Below the pieces are notes generated by a model that worked only from the letters and a program-made list of their open reading frames with translations, was not told the DNA's origin and made no database searches. Positions 26,380-34,685 of a DNA stretch of 53,702 nt are shown piece after piece. A program made the translations under genes and the position numbers. Each line of letters opens with the position of its first letter. Positions within the stretch are counted from its first letter, which is position 1. Source of the DNA: an uncultured Trueperaceae bacterium (GTDB lineage: Bacteria > Deinococcota > Deinococci > Deinococcales > Trueperaceae). Location: positions 1 to 53,702 of the forward strand of contig CAJXNS010000007.1 of the NCBI GenBank assembly GCA_913057165.1. The letters are read 5' to 3'.

Positions 26380-27522
26380 ATGTTGAGAAACAATTATCAA
26401 AAACCGGCCGTTGGTCACCCCAAGCCCCTCAACGCACGAATCATGCAGACCCTCGCCGTGCTGCTTGCCGCCGTTGGGATCGGTCACGTCGCAGCCGAGG
26501 GCACGCTGGTGGTCTCGATGGAGCCATACCGAGAGGTCGCTGAAGCCTTGGCGCCAGCAGGTACCGAAATCCGCGTGGTGCTGCCGTCAGGTCAAAGCCC
26601 GCACGCCTATGAACCGGCACCCAGCGATGCGGCCGCCCTTGAGGATGCCGACCTCGTGATTTTCAACGGCGGTGTTGATGAATGGATGACGTCGCTCATC
26701 GCAACCGTCGGGTCCAGTCAGCGAGTGGTGCGTGCGGCGGATGCGGCTGAGGCCCTTGACGCCAATCATGAAGGGGCGCATGACCACGACGAGCATGACC
26801 ACGATGAGCATGACCACGACGAGCATGACCACGGCGAGCACGACCACGACGAGCATGACCACGAAGAGCACGATCACGATGAGCATGACCACAGCGAGAG
26901 CGAAACCGCTGACCACAATCATGAAGTGGTTACACATGATCATGAGGATGTGCATGAAGCTGAATCATCAGATCAAGCACATGATCATGGTGACCATGAC
27001 CACGACCACGACGGCGACCTTCACGTTTGGCAAAGCATTGCGGTGATGAAGCACGTGGCAGAAGACGTCGCCGACGCTCTGGTCGATTTGCACCCTAGTG
27101 AAGCCGACGCCATCAACGCCGCCCTAGCCGACTACATCCAACACCTCAATGAGCTCGATCAAGAACTGGAAGCCACCTACAGCCAAGTGCAAGGCCGCCC
27201 AATGGTCTTCATGCACGGCGCCTGGGACCGTCTGGTAGAACGCTACAACCTCAATCAGGTCGCCATCATCGAGCCGTTCCCCGGCCGCGAACCGACCGCC
27301 AGCTACCTAGCTGACGTCCTGCAAACCATCGAGGATTCAGGCGCCAACGTCATCTTCAGCGAACGCCAACTCAACCCCCGGCCCGCCACGGTGATTGCAC
27401 AAGAGGCTGGCGTGCAGGTTGCGGTTCTGGATCCGGTGGGCGGAGGCGACACGGGCGGCTACACTGACATGATGCTCCACAACGCACGTACCATCGTCAA
27501 TGCGCTAAGCGCCACAGAATGA
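26380..27522 (+). CDS. znuA: Zinc ABC transporter substrate-binding protein
   Basis: A 380-aa cluster A-I metal-binding lipoprotein-like or periplasmic protein. The signal peptide core is QTLAVLLAAVGIGHVAA (residues 23-39), behind an unusually long n-region of 21 residues. Zinc ligands are expected at His in GQSPHAYEPAPSD, His in VFMHGAWDRLV and the C-terminal Asp in DPVGGGDTGGYTD. Residues 135-169 are seven DHxEH pentapeptides, the flexible His/Asp-rich loop typical of ZnuA. ATG 26380 is used because of the -10 spacing; ATG 26443 just before the signal core is the alternative. It is followed by znuC and znuB. Confidence 0.94.
   Translation: MLRNNYQKPAVGHPKPLNARIMQTLAVLLAAVGIGHVAAEGTLVVSMEPYREVAEALAPAGTEIRVVLPSGQSPHAYEPAPSDAAALEDADLVIFNGGVDEWMTSLIATVGSSQRVVRAADAAEALDANHEGAHDHDEHDHDEHDHDEHDHGEHDHDEHDHEEHDHDEHDHSESETADHNHEVVTHDHEDVHEAESSDQAHDHGDHDHDHDGDLHVWQSIAVMKHVAEDVADALVDLHPSEADAINAALADYIQHLNELDQELEATYSQVQGRPMVFMHGAWDRLVERYNLNQVAIIEPFPGREPTASYLADVLQTIEDSGANVIFSERQLNPRPATVIAQEAGVQVAVLDPVGGGDTGGYTDMMLHNARTIVNALSATE
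26383..26400. promoter_or_regulatory. Candidate Zur/Fur operator inside codons 2-7 of znuA
   Basis: TTGAGAAACAATTATCAA is an 18-bp interrupted palindrome of the form TTGA-n-AA-nnnn-TT-n-TCAA. It is AT-rich in a GC-rich genome, as Fur-family boxes usually are. It starts about 10 bases after the -10 box, where a bound repressor would block RNA polymerase. Confidence 0.55.
26782..26886 (+). repeat. 15-bp tandem repeat encoding DHDEH in znuA
   Basis: Seven in-frame copies of a unit close to GACCACGACGAGCAT, with an eighth decayed copy after. Codons vary between units at third positions, so the repeat is under coding rather than nucleotide-level constraint. Confidence 0.9.
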
Positions 27523-27529
27523 AACGGTG

Positions 27530-28276
27530 ATGCCAACAAGACCCCCGGCGCTTGAGCTGGACGGCGTGACCCTCCAAAAGGGTGACGCCGTCATCCTTGA
27601 CGACATCACCTTGTCACTCGAGCGGGCGCGCTTCCTCGCCATCATCGGACCCAACGGCGCAGGTAAATCAAGCCTCGTCAAGATCCTTCTCGGAATCGAT
27701 CACCCCACCCAGGGCTCGGTCGCTGTGCTCGGAAGTCCACCCGGTCACCACGCCAAACGTGCGGCCTACGTGCCGCAACTCAAAACCTTCGACAGGTCGT
27801 TCCCAGCCACGGCGATTCAGCTGGTTGTCTCAGGAGAACGGCAAGCCTGGCCTGCGCGCACCACCGCCCGCGAGCGCGAACAAGCCCTTGAGGCCCTCAC
27901 GGAGGTCGGTGCTGAACACCTGGCGGACCGGCCACTTGCACGCCTCTCCGGTGGCGAGCTGCAACGCACCTACCTGGCACGCGCCCTGGTCCGAAAACCT
28001 GAACTGGTCGTGCTTGACGAGCCCGCGACGGGCGTTGACTTCATGGCCGAGCACGACCTCAACCACCTGCTTGAGGCGTATCAGGACAAGACACAAGCGA
28101 CGGTGGTCATGGTCACGCACGACCTAGCCGCCGCTCGTCACCATGCCACCGACGTGCTGGTTCTTAATCGCACGGTCGTTGGTTTCGGTGAGCCCGAACG
28201 CGCACTCTCAGACGAGTGCTTACGGCGCGCCTATGGTCATGTGGGGCACGCCCACAGTGGGTTTGTCGCATGGTAG
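27530..28276 (+). CDS. znuC: Zinc ABC transporter ATPase
   Basis: A 248-aa ABC ATPase. Walker A is GPNGAGKSS, the signature is LSGGELQRTYLARALV, Walker B is LVVLDEPATGVD, and the H-loop His is in VMVTHDL. The sequence fits the metal-type ATPases (ZnuC/MntB/TroB). It energises uptake through ZnuB on the cytosolic face. It starts 7 bases after the znuA stop and overlaps znuB by 7 bp. An adjoining GTG at 27527 could also serve as start. Confidence 0.95.
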   Translation: MPTRPPALELDGVTLQKGDAVILDDITLSLERARFLAIIGPNGAGKSSLVKILLGIDHPTQGSVAVLGSPPGHHAKRAAYVPQLKTFDRSFPATAIQLVVSGERQAWPARTTAREREQALEALTEVGAEHLADRPLARLSGGELQRTYLARALVRKPELVVLDEPATGVDFMAEHDLNHLLEAYQDKTQATVVMVTHDLAAARHHATDVLVLNRTVVGFGEPERALSDECLRRAYGHVGHAHSGFVAW

Positions 28277-29115
28277 TCACTCTATTTGAAGCGCTTGACT
28301 ACGCCTTCTTTCAACGGGCCTTGCTCGGTGGGTTACTCACCGCTGTTGCGACCGGCATGCTGGGTGTGTTCGTCGTCCAACGCGGCCTGGCGTACCTTGG
28401 TAACGGCCTGGCCCACGCCTCGTTTGGCGGCCTTGCACTCGGGGCGCTGATCGCGAGCTTGACGTCCGCCCAAGGCATCCTCCGCGAACCGTTATGGATC
28501 GCCCTGCCGTTTACCCTAGCGGTGGCCGCGGCGATCGCCTATGTGCGCGACCGCACCAGACTCTCAAGCGATACCGCCATCGGCGTGTTTTTCGCTGTGT
28601 CCGTCGCCCTTGGGATTCTGTTCCTGTCACTGATACCGCCAGACGACAACGTGATCGACGTGTGGCACCTGCTGTTTGGCTCCATTCTTGCGGTCGGTCC
28701 ACGCGAACTCGTGTTCATCGCGGTGATGGCCGCCATGACGGTGGCGGTCCTAACCGCCACCTGGGGACGACTCGCGTACGCCACCTTTGATGAGGAACTC
28801 GCACAAAGCGACGGCGTGCGCGTCCGCCGGCTTGAGTACGGCCTTTTTCTGTTGGCTGCCGTGGTGGTGGTCGTCAGCGCCCAAGTGGTCGGCATCATTC
28901 TGCTTGCGGCGTACCTGATTATCCCCGCTGCCAGCGCACGCCTGCTGTCTACCAGCCTGCTGCAGATGACCGTCTTGGCGGTCGTGTTTGGGGTCGCCAC
29001 CACCGTCATCGGTCTCTTTACGTCCTACCTTGCCGACGTACCAAGCGGTGCCGCGATTGTGCTACTGCAGGCCGCCTTGTTTGCGGTCGCTGCCTTGATC
29101 AGCCGGCGGCCCTAA
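28270..29115 (+). CDS. znuB: Zinc ABC transporter permease
   Basis: A 281-aa ABC-3 family permease with about eight membrane helices. Family hallmarks are FVVQRGLAYLGNGLAHASFGGLALG near residue 35 and VGIILLAAYLIIPAASARLL near 210. It forms the channel of the ZnuABC importer in the inner membrane. ATG 28270 lies inside the end of znuC. Its TAA overlaps the ubiD stop by 4 bp tail to tail (CTAA), with no hairpin between. Confidence 0.95.
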   Translation: MVVTLFEALDYAFFQRALLGGLLTAVATGMLGVFVVQRGLAYLGNGLAHASFGGLALGALIASLTSAQGILREPLWIALPFTLAVAAAIAYVRDRTRLSSDTAIGVFFAVSVALGILFLSLIPPDDNVIDVWHLLFGSILAVGPRELVFIAVMAAMTVAVLTATWGRLAYATFDEELAQSDGVRVRRLEYGLFLLAAVVVVVSAQVVGIILLAAYLIIPAASARLLSTSLLQMTVLAVVFGVATTVIGLFTSYLADVPSGAAIVLLQAALFAVAALISRRP

Positions 29116-30929
29116 CTCGGGTCGCCGGACATAAGCGCCGCAAAACGTTCGCGAGCGCGGTCTGTGACGCTGGGATCCATCACGATCTTGTCGGGCCAGT
29201 CACGGGCGAACCCTTCAGCGCGCAACTTGTGCGTTGCGTCTACCGCCCAGACGGCACCGCCTGGGGCGTCGTCGACAATCACGACATCCCGCTCGGGGTC
29301 AATGTTGTTCAGCAGCGTCCACATGACATCCTCAAAATCGTGCACGTCGGTGTCCGCATCGACCACCGCGACCATTCTGACCCCCTCCGCCAGCGGCTCC
29401 CGAGCGGCCCAACCAGCCAAGTTCGCCCCCTGACCAGGACGTGACTTGTCCGTTGAAATAAACCAAAAACCCGACCCGGTCTGACGCTGATCAACGATTT
29501 CTGCGTGCGCAGGTAGCTCGTCAGCGGACCTCGCCGGGCCGGGCTCCCAAACCACCTCGCCGCCCTCTTCGGCATGCTTCGACGTGCCGTCAATAATCAA
29601 TTTACTGCCGTAACTCCACGACCGGCTGGCATGGTCCAGCACATCGATCGGTCCTTTGGCGAACTGTTCGTCCCGTCCGGGTGTGGCGTGCTTGAGGACG
29701 TGCGCCCAGAAACCTTCGTGGTCGGTCACCGGCACCGAGCGGTCGTCTGAAACCAACAAAACCTTGCTGAACATTGCCTGACCCAACCCCAGCAGGCCGT
29801 TGGCGACCTTGTACCCATGACCCGGGTAGGCCTTATCGATCGTGATGTTGATCAGGTTGTGGGCAATGCCGGCGGGAGGCAGGTGGTAATCCACAATCTC
29901 AGGCAAGATCAGTTGCGCAGCCGTCAGGAACAGACGCTCGGTGGCCTCAATCAGGTACGCGTCCTCCATTGGTGGGCGCCCCACGATCGTCGCGGGGTAC
30001 ATGGCGTTCTTCCGCATCGTGACAGCCGTTACGTGAAATGCGGGGTACTGATCTTCAAGGGTGTAGAAGCCGGTGTGGTCACCGAATGGGCCTTCCGCCC
30101 ACCAGTCCTCGTTCGGGTCGATGTAACCCTCGAGGACAATCTCAGCGTGCGCTGGCACCTCGAGATCGACGGTGACCCCTTTGGTGAGCTCCAAGCCACG
30201 GCCGCGTAGCCACCCTGTCAACGCGAACTCGTCGATCCCTGGGATCGGGGGAAGCGGTGCGGTGGCGGCGTACGTGAGCGCCGGGTCCCCCCCCAAGGCG
30301 ACGGCAACCTCAAGTTTTTGACCCAAACGCTTGGCTGCCTCAAGGTGCTTGGCGCCCGTTTTATGGCGTTGCCAGTGCATACCGGTGGTGTTCTTGTTGA
30401 ACACCTGCATGCGGTACATCCCAATATTGCGCTCCCCAGATTCGGGGTCGCGACTCATCACCAAAGGCAGCGTAATGAACGGGCCGCCATCTTGCGGCCA
30501 GCACTTAAGGACCGGCAGGCGACCGAGATCCACCTCATCGCCACGCCACACAACCTCCTGAACAGGTCCGCGCCGCACCCGCTTCGGTGGCAGCGACGTC
30601 AACTCCTTGAGCTTAGGAAGGTTCGACGCCATCCCGAACAAGCCGCCACCCATCTGGATGTCAAGTAGCGACCGCACCCGCTCACCCAGCGCATCGAGCG
30701 TCTCCACCCCCAGGGCGCGCGCCATTCGCTCGCGCGTCCCGTACAACCCAATCACCAAAGGAAAATCGCGGTCTTTCACGTTTTCAAAGAGCAAGGCCGG
30801 ACCGCCCCGTTTCACCACGGCGTCGGCAATGGCGGTGATTTCCAAGACCGAATCAACGGGTTCGCTCACGCGGACGAGGTCGCCTCGCGCCTCTAGGTCG
30901 GCCACAAAAGCGTGCAGGTCGCGATACAT
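29112..30929 (-). CDS. UbiD-family decarboxylase (menaquinone-type)
   Basis: 605 aa, the longer UbiD subgroup. It begins MYRDLHAFVADLEARGDLVRVSEPVD. It has GPALLFENVKD, ITLPLVMSRDPESGERNIGMYRMQVF (prenyl-FMN/metal site region), and EGPFGDHTGFYTLEDQYP, whose Glu belongs to the catalytic Glu-Arg-Glu set. UbiD enzymes use prenylated FMN to decarboxylate aromatic acids; in menaquinone-using bacteria of this kind a role in menaquinone synthesis is likely, but other aromatic acids are possible. No UbiX is in the window. The ATG follows TAATCT by 7 bases. Confidence 0.88.
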   Translation of the reverse strand: MYRDLHAFVADLEARGDLVRVSEPVDSVLEITAIADAVVKRGGPALLFENVKDRDFPLVIGLYGTRERMARALGVETLDALGERVRSLLDIQMGGGLFGMASNLPKLKELTSLPPKRVRRGPVQEVVWRGDEVDLGRLPVLKCWPQDGGPFITLPLVMSRDPESGERNIGMYRMQVFNKNTTGMHWQRHKTGAKHLEAAKRLGQKLEVAVALGGDPALTYAATAPLPPIPGIDEFALTGWLRGRGLELTKGVTVDLEVPAHAEIVLEGYIDPNEDWWAEGPFGDHTGFYTLEDQYPAFHVTAVTMRKNAMYPATIVGRPPMEDAYLIEATERLFLTAAQLILPEIVDYHLPPAGIAHNLINITIDKAYPGHGYKVANGLLGLGQAMFSKVLLVSDDRSVPVTDHEGFWAHVLKHATPGRDEQFAKGPIDVLDHASRSWSYGSKLIIDGTSKHAEEGGEVVWEPGPARSADELPAHAEIVDQRQTGSGFWFISTDKSRPGQGANLAGWAAREPLAEGVRMVAVVDADTDVHDFEDVMWTLLNNIDPERDVVIVDDAPGGAVWAVDATHKLRAEGFARDWPDKIVMDPSVTDRARERFAALMSGDPS

Positions 30930-30936
30930 GACGGTG

Positions 30937-30942
30937 AGATTA
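30937..30942 (-). promoter_or_regulatory. Leaderless-type -10 box (TAATCT) for ubiD-like gene
   Basis: TAATCT, 7 bases, then ATG 30929. Confidence 0.5.
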
Positions 30943-30998
30943 TCGGTACCGGCGGCCGGCGACCGCTTTCCGCAGCACAATCCGGGCGCGGTCCGCCG

Positions 30999-32213
30999 TT
31001 AAAACAGCCTCGAGAAAATCCGGAACCCCGCCACGTACGTGCCAATGGCGGAACCTAGCGTGGCACCCGCGAAGACCAGCAGCGTTCGGGACACCCGATT
31101 CCGGTACCAACCCCGCAGGGTCGTCGTCGCACGGCGCAGGTTCGCAAAATCCCCCACGGTTGGCCGCCTTCGCCACAGCTCAAGGGCCGCGGCAACCACC
31201 CCAGCGCCTATGGTCGGGTTGAGGCTTGTGAACGGCGCAGCAAGCATCGTGCCCACCACCGTCACAGGGTGCGCAGCCGCCAAGCTCGCGCCAATCGCCG
31301 AGGTCACTGCATTAATGACGAACCAGTCACTCAGCAGCTGCCGGCCCAGTTCAGGATCGCGGACAAACCCCCACGCGAACCCCGATACGATGACCGCAAC
31401 GACCAACCACGGCAGTGCCTTGACCCACCATGCCGGTGGTGGCATCCGCTTCAGTTCGGCCTGCTCTTCGGTGGCAGCCTCCCCAGACAAATAACGCCGT
31501 AACCCTTGCAGATGCCCTGCACCGATCACAACCAACACCCGCCGCGGCGGCGTAGACGATAAGCGCGCCGTCAGCGCGTTCGCCATGTACTGATCACGCT
31601 CATCGATCAACGCGCCGTACATACCCGAGGAAGACTCAGCAAACTCCGCGAATGTGGCTTCGAGCACGTCCCCCTCCTTCAGCGCTTCCACATCCGACGC
31701 GTCAATCTTCTCTTGCGACACGACACTGCCCAGCAGTCCGCCAAACAACAACCAACGCTTCCACCACGGCACGGCGGCGTAGACGCGCCTCAGCGTCACA
31801 CCGATCTCACGGTCAACCAGCCACACCGGCAAATCCAAGCGGTCCGCAACCCGGACGGCTTCACGCATCTCTTGACCCGGCTCAATGCCGTACTGATCCG
31901 CCAAGCGCTGCTGAAACGCCCCCAACGCGAGTTGCGCGAGCATGGCACCACCACGTCCGGCCCGAATGGCGGCAAGCACGTCGGTGTTCAACGCAGCATC
32001 AGGATCGGCAATCGCTTGATGGCGGGCGCGGTCAAGCTCAAGCGCAACGGCATCAAACTCACCGGTATCGAGGGCACGTGCCACATCCTCTGCGCTTTCC
32101 TTCGACACGTGTGCCGTACCAAGTAACCAAAATTCGGTGTCGTCACGCTTGACGCAAGCAAGCGGACCTGAAAAATCTTCCGGATTAAGCGTTCCTACCG
32201 AACCATCAGTCAT
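30999..32213 (-). CDS. TraB/PrgY-family membrane protein
   Basis: 404 aa. The N-terminal ~240 residues are a TraB/GumN/TIKI-type domain: FWLLGTAHVSKESAEDVARALD (His in GTAHVS), FDAVALELDRAR, and VLVVIGAGHLQGLRRYL with its conserved GxGH. The C-terminal ~150 residues hold four to five membrane helices (LPWLVVAVIVSGFAWGFV and later). TraB-like proteins resemble metalloproteases in fold, and enterococcal PrgY/TraB blocks a pheromone; the role in most bacteria is unknown. ATG 32213 follows TAGAGT by 8 bases. Confidence 0.85.
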   Translation of the reverse strand: MTDGSVGTLNPEDFSGPLACVKRDDTEFWLLGTAHVSKESAEDVARALDTGEFDAVALELDRARHQAIADPDAALNTDVLAAIRAGRGGAMLAQLALGAFQQRLADQYGIEPGQEMREAVRVADRLDLPVWLVDREIGVTLRRVYAAVPWWKRWLLFGGLLGSVVSQEKIDASDVEALKEGDVLEATFAEFAESSSGMYGALIDERDQYMANALTARLSSTPPRRVLVVIGAGHLQGLRRYLSGEAATEEQAELKRMPPPAWWVKALPWLVVAVIVSGFAWGFVRDPELGRQLLSDWFVINAVTSAIGASLAAAHPVTVVGTMLAAPFTSLNPTIGAGVVAAALELWRRRPTVGDFANLRRATTTLRGWYRNRVSRTLLVFAGATLGSAIGTYVAGFRIFSRLF

Positions 32214-32221
32214 GCCCGCGC

Positions 32222-32227
32222 ACTCTA
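32222..32227 (-). promoter_or_regulatory. Leaderless-type -10 box (TAGAGT) for TraB-like gene
   Basis: TAGAGT, 8 bases, then ATG 32213. Confidence 0.45.
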
Positions 32228-32240
32228 CCGGCCCGAACGG

Positions 32241-32777
32241 TCACGGGTGGACCTCACTTGCCGACCAAGTCGCACCCGTCAACGTAAACAGAGTTCGGCG
32301 GTGCGGACGATCAAGCACAAGTCGGTCGGCCGTCTCAGGCGTGAGCAGTCCCACCCGCAAGGAATCCGGCATCGCAGCAGGCTCGCTCGGAGTCAACCTT
32401 TCTGTATCGCGCACGCTTCCTGGAGGAGGCCCCACAAGCTGCTTACGGGCTTCTGCATCCATCGACTCCCAAGCCGCCTCTAACAACGCTGTCACGTCGG
32501 ACCGCTCGCTGCCTGGGGCGTGCAGTTCCAGCTGACCCGCAATGCGCCACTGCGTGGACCGGCTTGGTAGCCACAGGCATAACTCGGCCGGCCCCAAGGC
32601 TGGTTTGCGGCTGCGCCCGTCGGCTGAAAACCAGAACGCCCCGTCGTTGGTGACGCCGCGCAGCACCACGCTGCGCACCGCCGGTCGGTTGTCTGTTGTC
32701 ACGGTCGCCAGCTGCGCAATGGGGCGCTTACGGAAGCCCGCCACGTCGTCAACCAGTGCGTCCAGCCAAGGTGTCAT
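32241..32777 (-). CDS. Pyridoxamine 5'-phosphate oxidase-like FMN-binding protein
   Basis: 178 aa with the split-barrel flavin fold. RPIAQLATVTTDNRPAVRSVVLRGV (residues ~16-40), FWFSADGRSRKPA and AELCLWLPSRSTQWRIAGQLEL are the conserved strands. This fits the cyanobacterial Alr4036-type subgroup rather than true PdxH, because the C-terminal PdxH motif is missing. An FMN-dependent role is inferred. The start (ATG 32777, protein MTPWLDALVDDV) has neither a clear ribosome-binding site nor a TANNNT box, so it is less certain; ATG 32789 is an alternative. Confidence 0.78.
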   Translation of the reverse strand: MTPWLDALVDDVAGFRKRPIAQLATVTTDNRPAVRSVVLRGVTNDGAFWFSADGRSRKPALGPAELCLWLPSRSTQWRIAGQLELHAPGSERSDVTALLEAAWESMDAEARKQLVGPPPGSVRDTERLTPSEPAAMPDSLRVGLLTPETADRLVLDRPHRRTLFTLTGATWSASEVHP

Positions 32778-32816
32778 ACGTCTCAGCATCGCACGCCCTG
32801 CGCCCGAGGGTCGCGG

Positions 32817-32822
32817 TAATCT
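32817..32822 (+). promoter_or_regulatory. Leaderless-type -10 box (TAATCT) for the histidine kinase
   Basis: TAATCT, 6 bases, then ATG 32829. Confidence 0.5.
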
Positions 32823-32828
32823 CGGGCC

Positions 32829-34634
32829 ATGCAAGCCACCGGACCCGCGCAAGCGCGTACCCTGACCGGCCAAATCCGCTGGGCCCGCTTATGGCTTCCG
32901 GTACTGATTGTGCTCATTGTCGTTGCGGTCGAGACGCTGCTGTTTCCAACGACCGCGCCCGCTTCAAGGACAGGCCTACGGATCGGCTTTTATGCCGTCT
33001 TGGGGCCCCTGGCGACCGCGTTGACGCTCACCTGGATCGCCCGGGAGGTCGCCGCGCGCGAAGTCGCCCAAGCCGACCAAATCAACACGCACGCGGCGTT
33101 GCAGCGAAGCCATGAGCGCCTGAAAGCCATCCACGAAGCAACCGAACGCTTGGCCGCTGCCAACGAACCGCAAGCCGTCGCAGACATCGCCGCCCAAGCC
33201 GTGGCCACCGTCACGGGTGCCTCAGCAGCCGCGGTCCATCTGGGCGACGAATCGATCAGTTTTGTCGGCCTTGAAGGCATGTCCGAAGGCGCCTACCGGC
33301 AGGTCCGCAGCGACGCAGAAGCGCCCCGCGTGGACGCCCTCACGCTGGTGCCGCCAAGCCGCCAACCGGACGGGCGTTACGTCTTAGCGCAGCAGGTTGG
33401 CAACAACAAGATGCTGCCCGCAGCGCTGTACGCCGTGTTTGACCGTGAGCCCGATACCGTCACCCGCGAAGCGTTTGCCATTCTGTCCGGCGAACTGGCG
33501 TCCGTGGTGGATGCCGCCCAAGGCCGCATGCGGGATTTCTTGACGCTCTTCGAGGTGGATCAAACGATGCGCGCGGAAGGCAACTTGCAGCGCCTGCTGG
33601 ACCGCCTGCTCGCCCAAACCCTGGAGCGCGTGTCGGGCACACGTGGCGCGGTTTTCTTGACGAGCGGTGACTCGCTCATGCGCCCGCAAGCGGTGAAGCC
33701 TGACATGGACGCTGCCGCCATTCAAACGCGCGACTCCGAGCTCGTGAGGGTCGCCCGAGAAGGCGCTCCGGTGCTGCTCGAGTCGATCCCTGACGGTATG
33801 CGCGCAGAAGCAGGCGGGTTTCTGCAAGGCTGCGCATGTGCTGTGGTGTTGCCCCTCCAGTACGAGGGTGAACTTGAAGGCCTGATGCTGATCGCCCAAG
33901 ACCGTCCCGGCGTCCTTAAACGCTCCCAGCTTTCACTTCTGTCGTTGCTTGCCAGCCAAGTCGCCGTCGCATTGCGCAACGCGCACGCTTACCTGCAATC
34001 TGAAGAGCTGGCGATCGGTGAAGAACGCAGCCGTATCGCGCGCGAGATTCATGACGGTGTTGCGCAAAGCTTGGCGTTTGCGTCCCTCAAGCTTGATTTG
34101 GCTGAACGCTTGAGAACCCAAGATGCTGAACGGTCTGATGGGGAACTTCAGGAAGCCCGCGCCGCCATTCGTGAATCCATTCGTGAAATCCGCCGGAGCA
34201 TCTTTGCGTTACGGCCTGTCGATCTTGAACAGCACGGCTACCTTGAGACCGTCCGGCGTTACAGCGTTGACTTCGCCCAACAAAACAACCTCTACGTCGA
34301 CGTTCACGCGCCCCAAGCCATGCCGCCGTTCGACGTGAGAAGCGAAGCGGTGCTGTTTCGCATCTTCCAAGAAGCGCTGCATAACGTCGCCAAGCATGCA
34401 CGCGCCAAACGCCTGATTGTGCACACAGGCATCAACGACGCAGGAGCTGCGTTTGTCACAGTGGAAGATGACGGTGACGGGTTTGATGTCAGCCTGGTCG
34501 GTGAGCGAGTGACCACGGCCGGAGGTCTTGGGCTCAAGCAGATGCGCGAACGCGTCGAACAGCGCAACGGGCGGTTCGAAATCACCAGCAAACCGGGCGC
34601 GGGAACCCGTGTCACCGCCTCGATTCCTCTCTAA
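32829..34634 (+). CDS. GAF-domain sensor histidine kinase, NarL/DegS type
   Basis: 601 aa. Two membrane helices lie at about 20-40 and 53-71. A helical linker leads to two GAF-like domains (about 100-235 and 255-395). Then come a HisKA_3 dimer helix with phospho-acceptor His in RIAREIHDGVAQSLAFASLKLDLAERL and an HATPase_c domain (LFRIFQEALHNVAKHARAKRL N-box, VEDDGDGFD, GGLGLKQMRERVE). The usual partner would be a LuxR/NarL-type response regulator, but none is adjacent; rpmE follows on the other strand. The signal sensed is unknown; CACAV near residue 340 might bind a ligand or be redox active. Confidence 0.92.
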   Translation: MQATGPAQARTLTGQIRWARLWLPVLIVLIVVAVETLLFPTTAPASRTGLRIGFYAVLGPLATALTLTWIAREVAAREVAQADQINTHAALQRSHERLKAIHEATERLAAANEPQAVADIAAQAVATVTGASAAAVHLGDESISFVGLEGMSEGAYRQVRSDAEAPRVDALTLVPPSRQPDGRYVLAQQVGNNKMLPAALYAVFDREPDTVTREAFAILSGELASVVDAAQGRMRDFLTLFEVDQTMRAEGNLQRLLDRLLAQTLERVSGTRGAVFLTSGDSLMRPQAVKPDMDAAAIQTRDSELVRVAREGAPVLLESIPDGMRAEAGGFLQGCACAVVLPLQYEGELEGLMLIAQDRPGVLKRSQLSLLSLLASQVAVALRNAHAYLQSEELAIGEERSRIAREIHDGVAQSLAFASLKLDLAERLRTQDAERSDGELQEARAAIRESIREIRRSIFALRPVDLEQHGYLETVRRYSVDFAQQNNLYVDVHAPQAMPPFDVRSEAVLFRIFQEALHNVAKHARAKRLIVHTGINDAGAAFVTVEDDGDGFDVSLVGERVTTAGGLGLKQMRERVEQRNGRFEITSKPGAGTRVTASIPL

Positions 34635-34643
34635 ACCACAAAA

Positions 34644-34665
34644 ATGCCGGCCCGAAGGCCGGCAT
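34644..34665 (-). terminator. Intrinsic terminator of rpmE (9-bp stem, TTCG loop)
   Basis: On the minus strand ATGCCGGCC-TTCG-GGCCGGCAT is followed by TTTTGTGG. The UUCG tetraloop is exceptionally stable. It lies just after rpmE and also separates it from the convergent histidine kinase gene. Confidence 0.8.
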
Positions 34666-34685
34666 CCACGAAGCGGTAAGCCCCG

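Noticed and set aside
26782-26886. Tandem repeat as a possible CRISPR or minisatellite
   Set aside because: The unit is 15 bp with no spacers and stays in frame within znuA, coding for the known His-rich loop.
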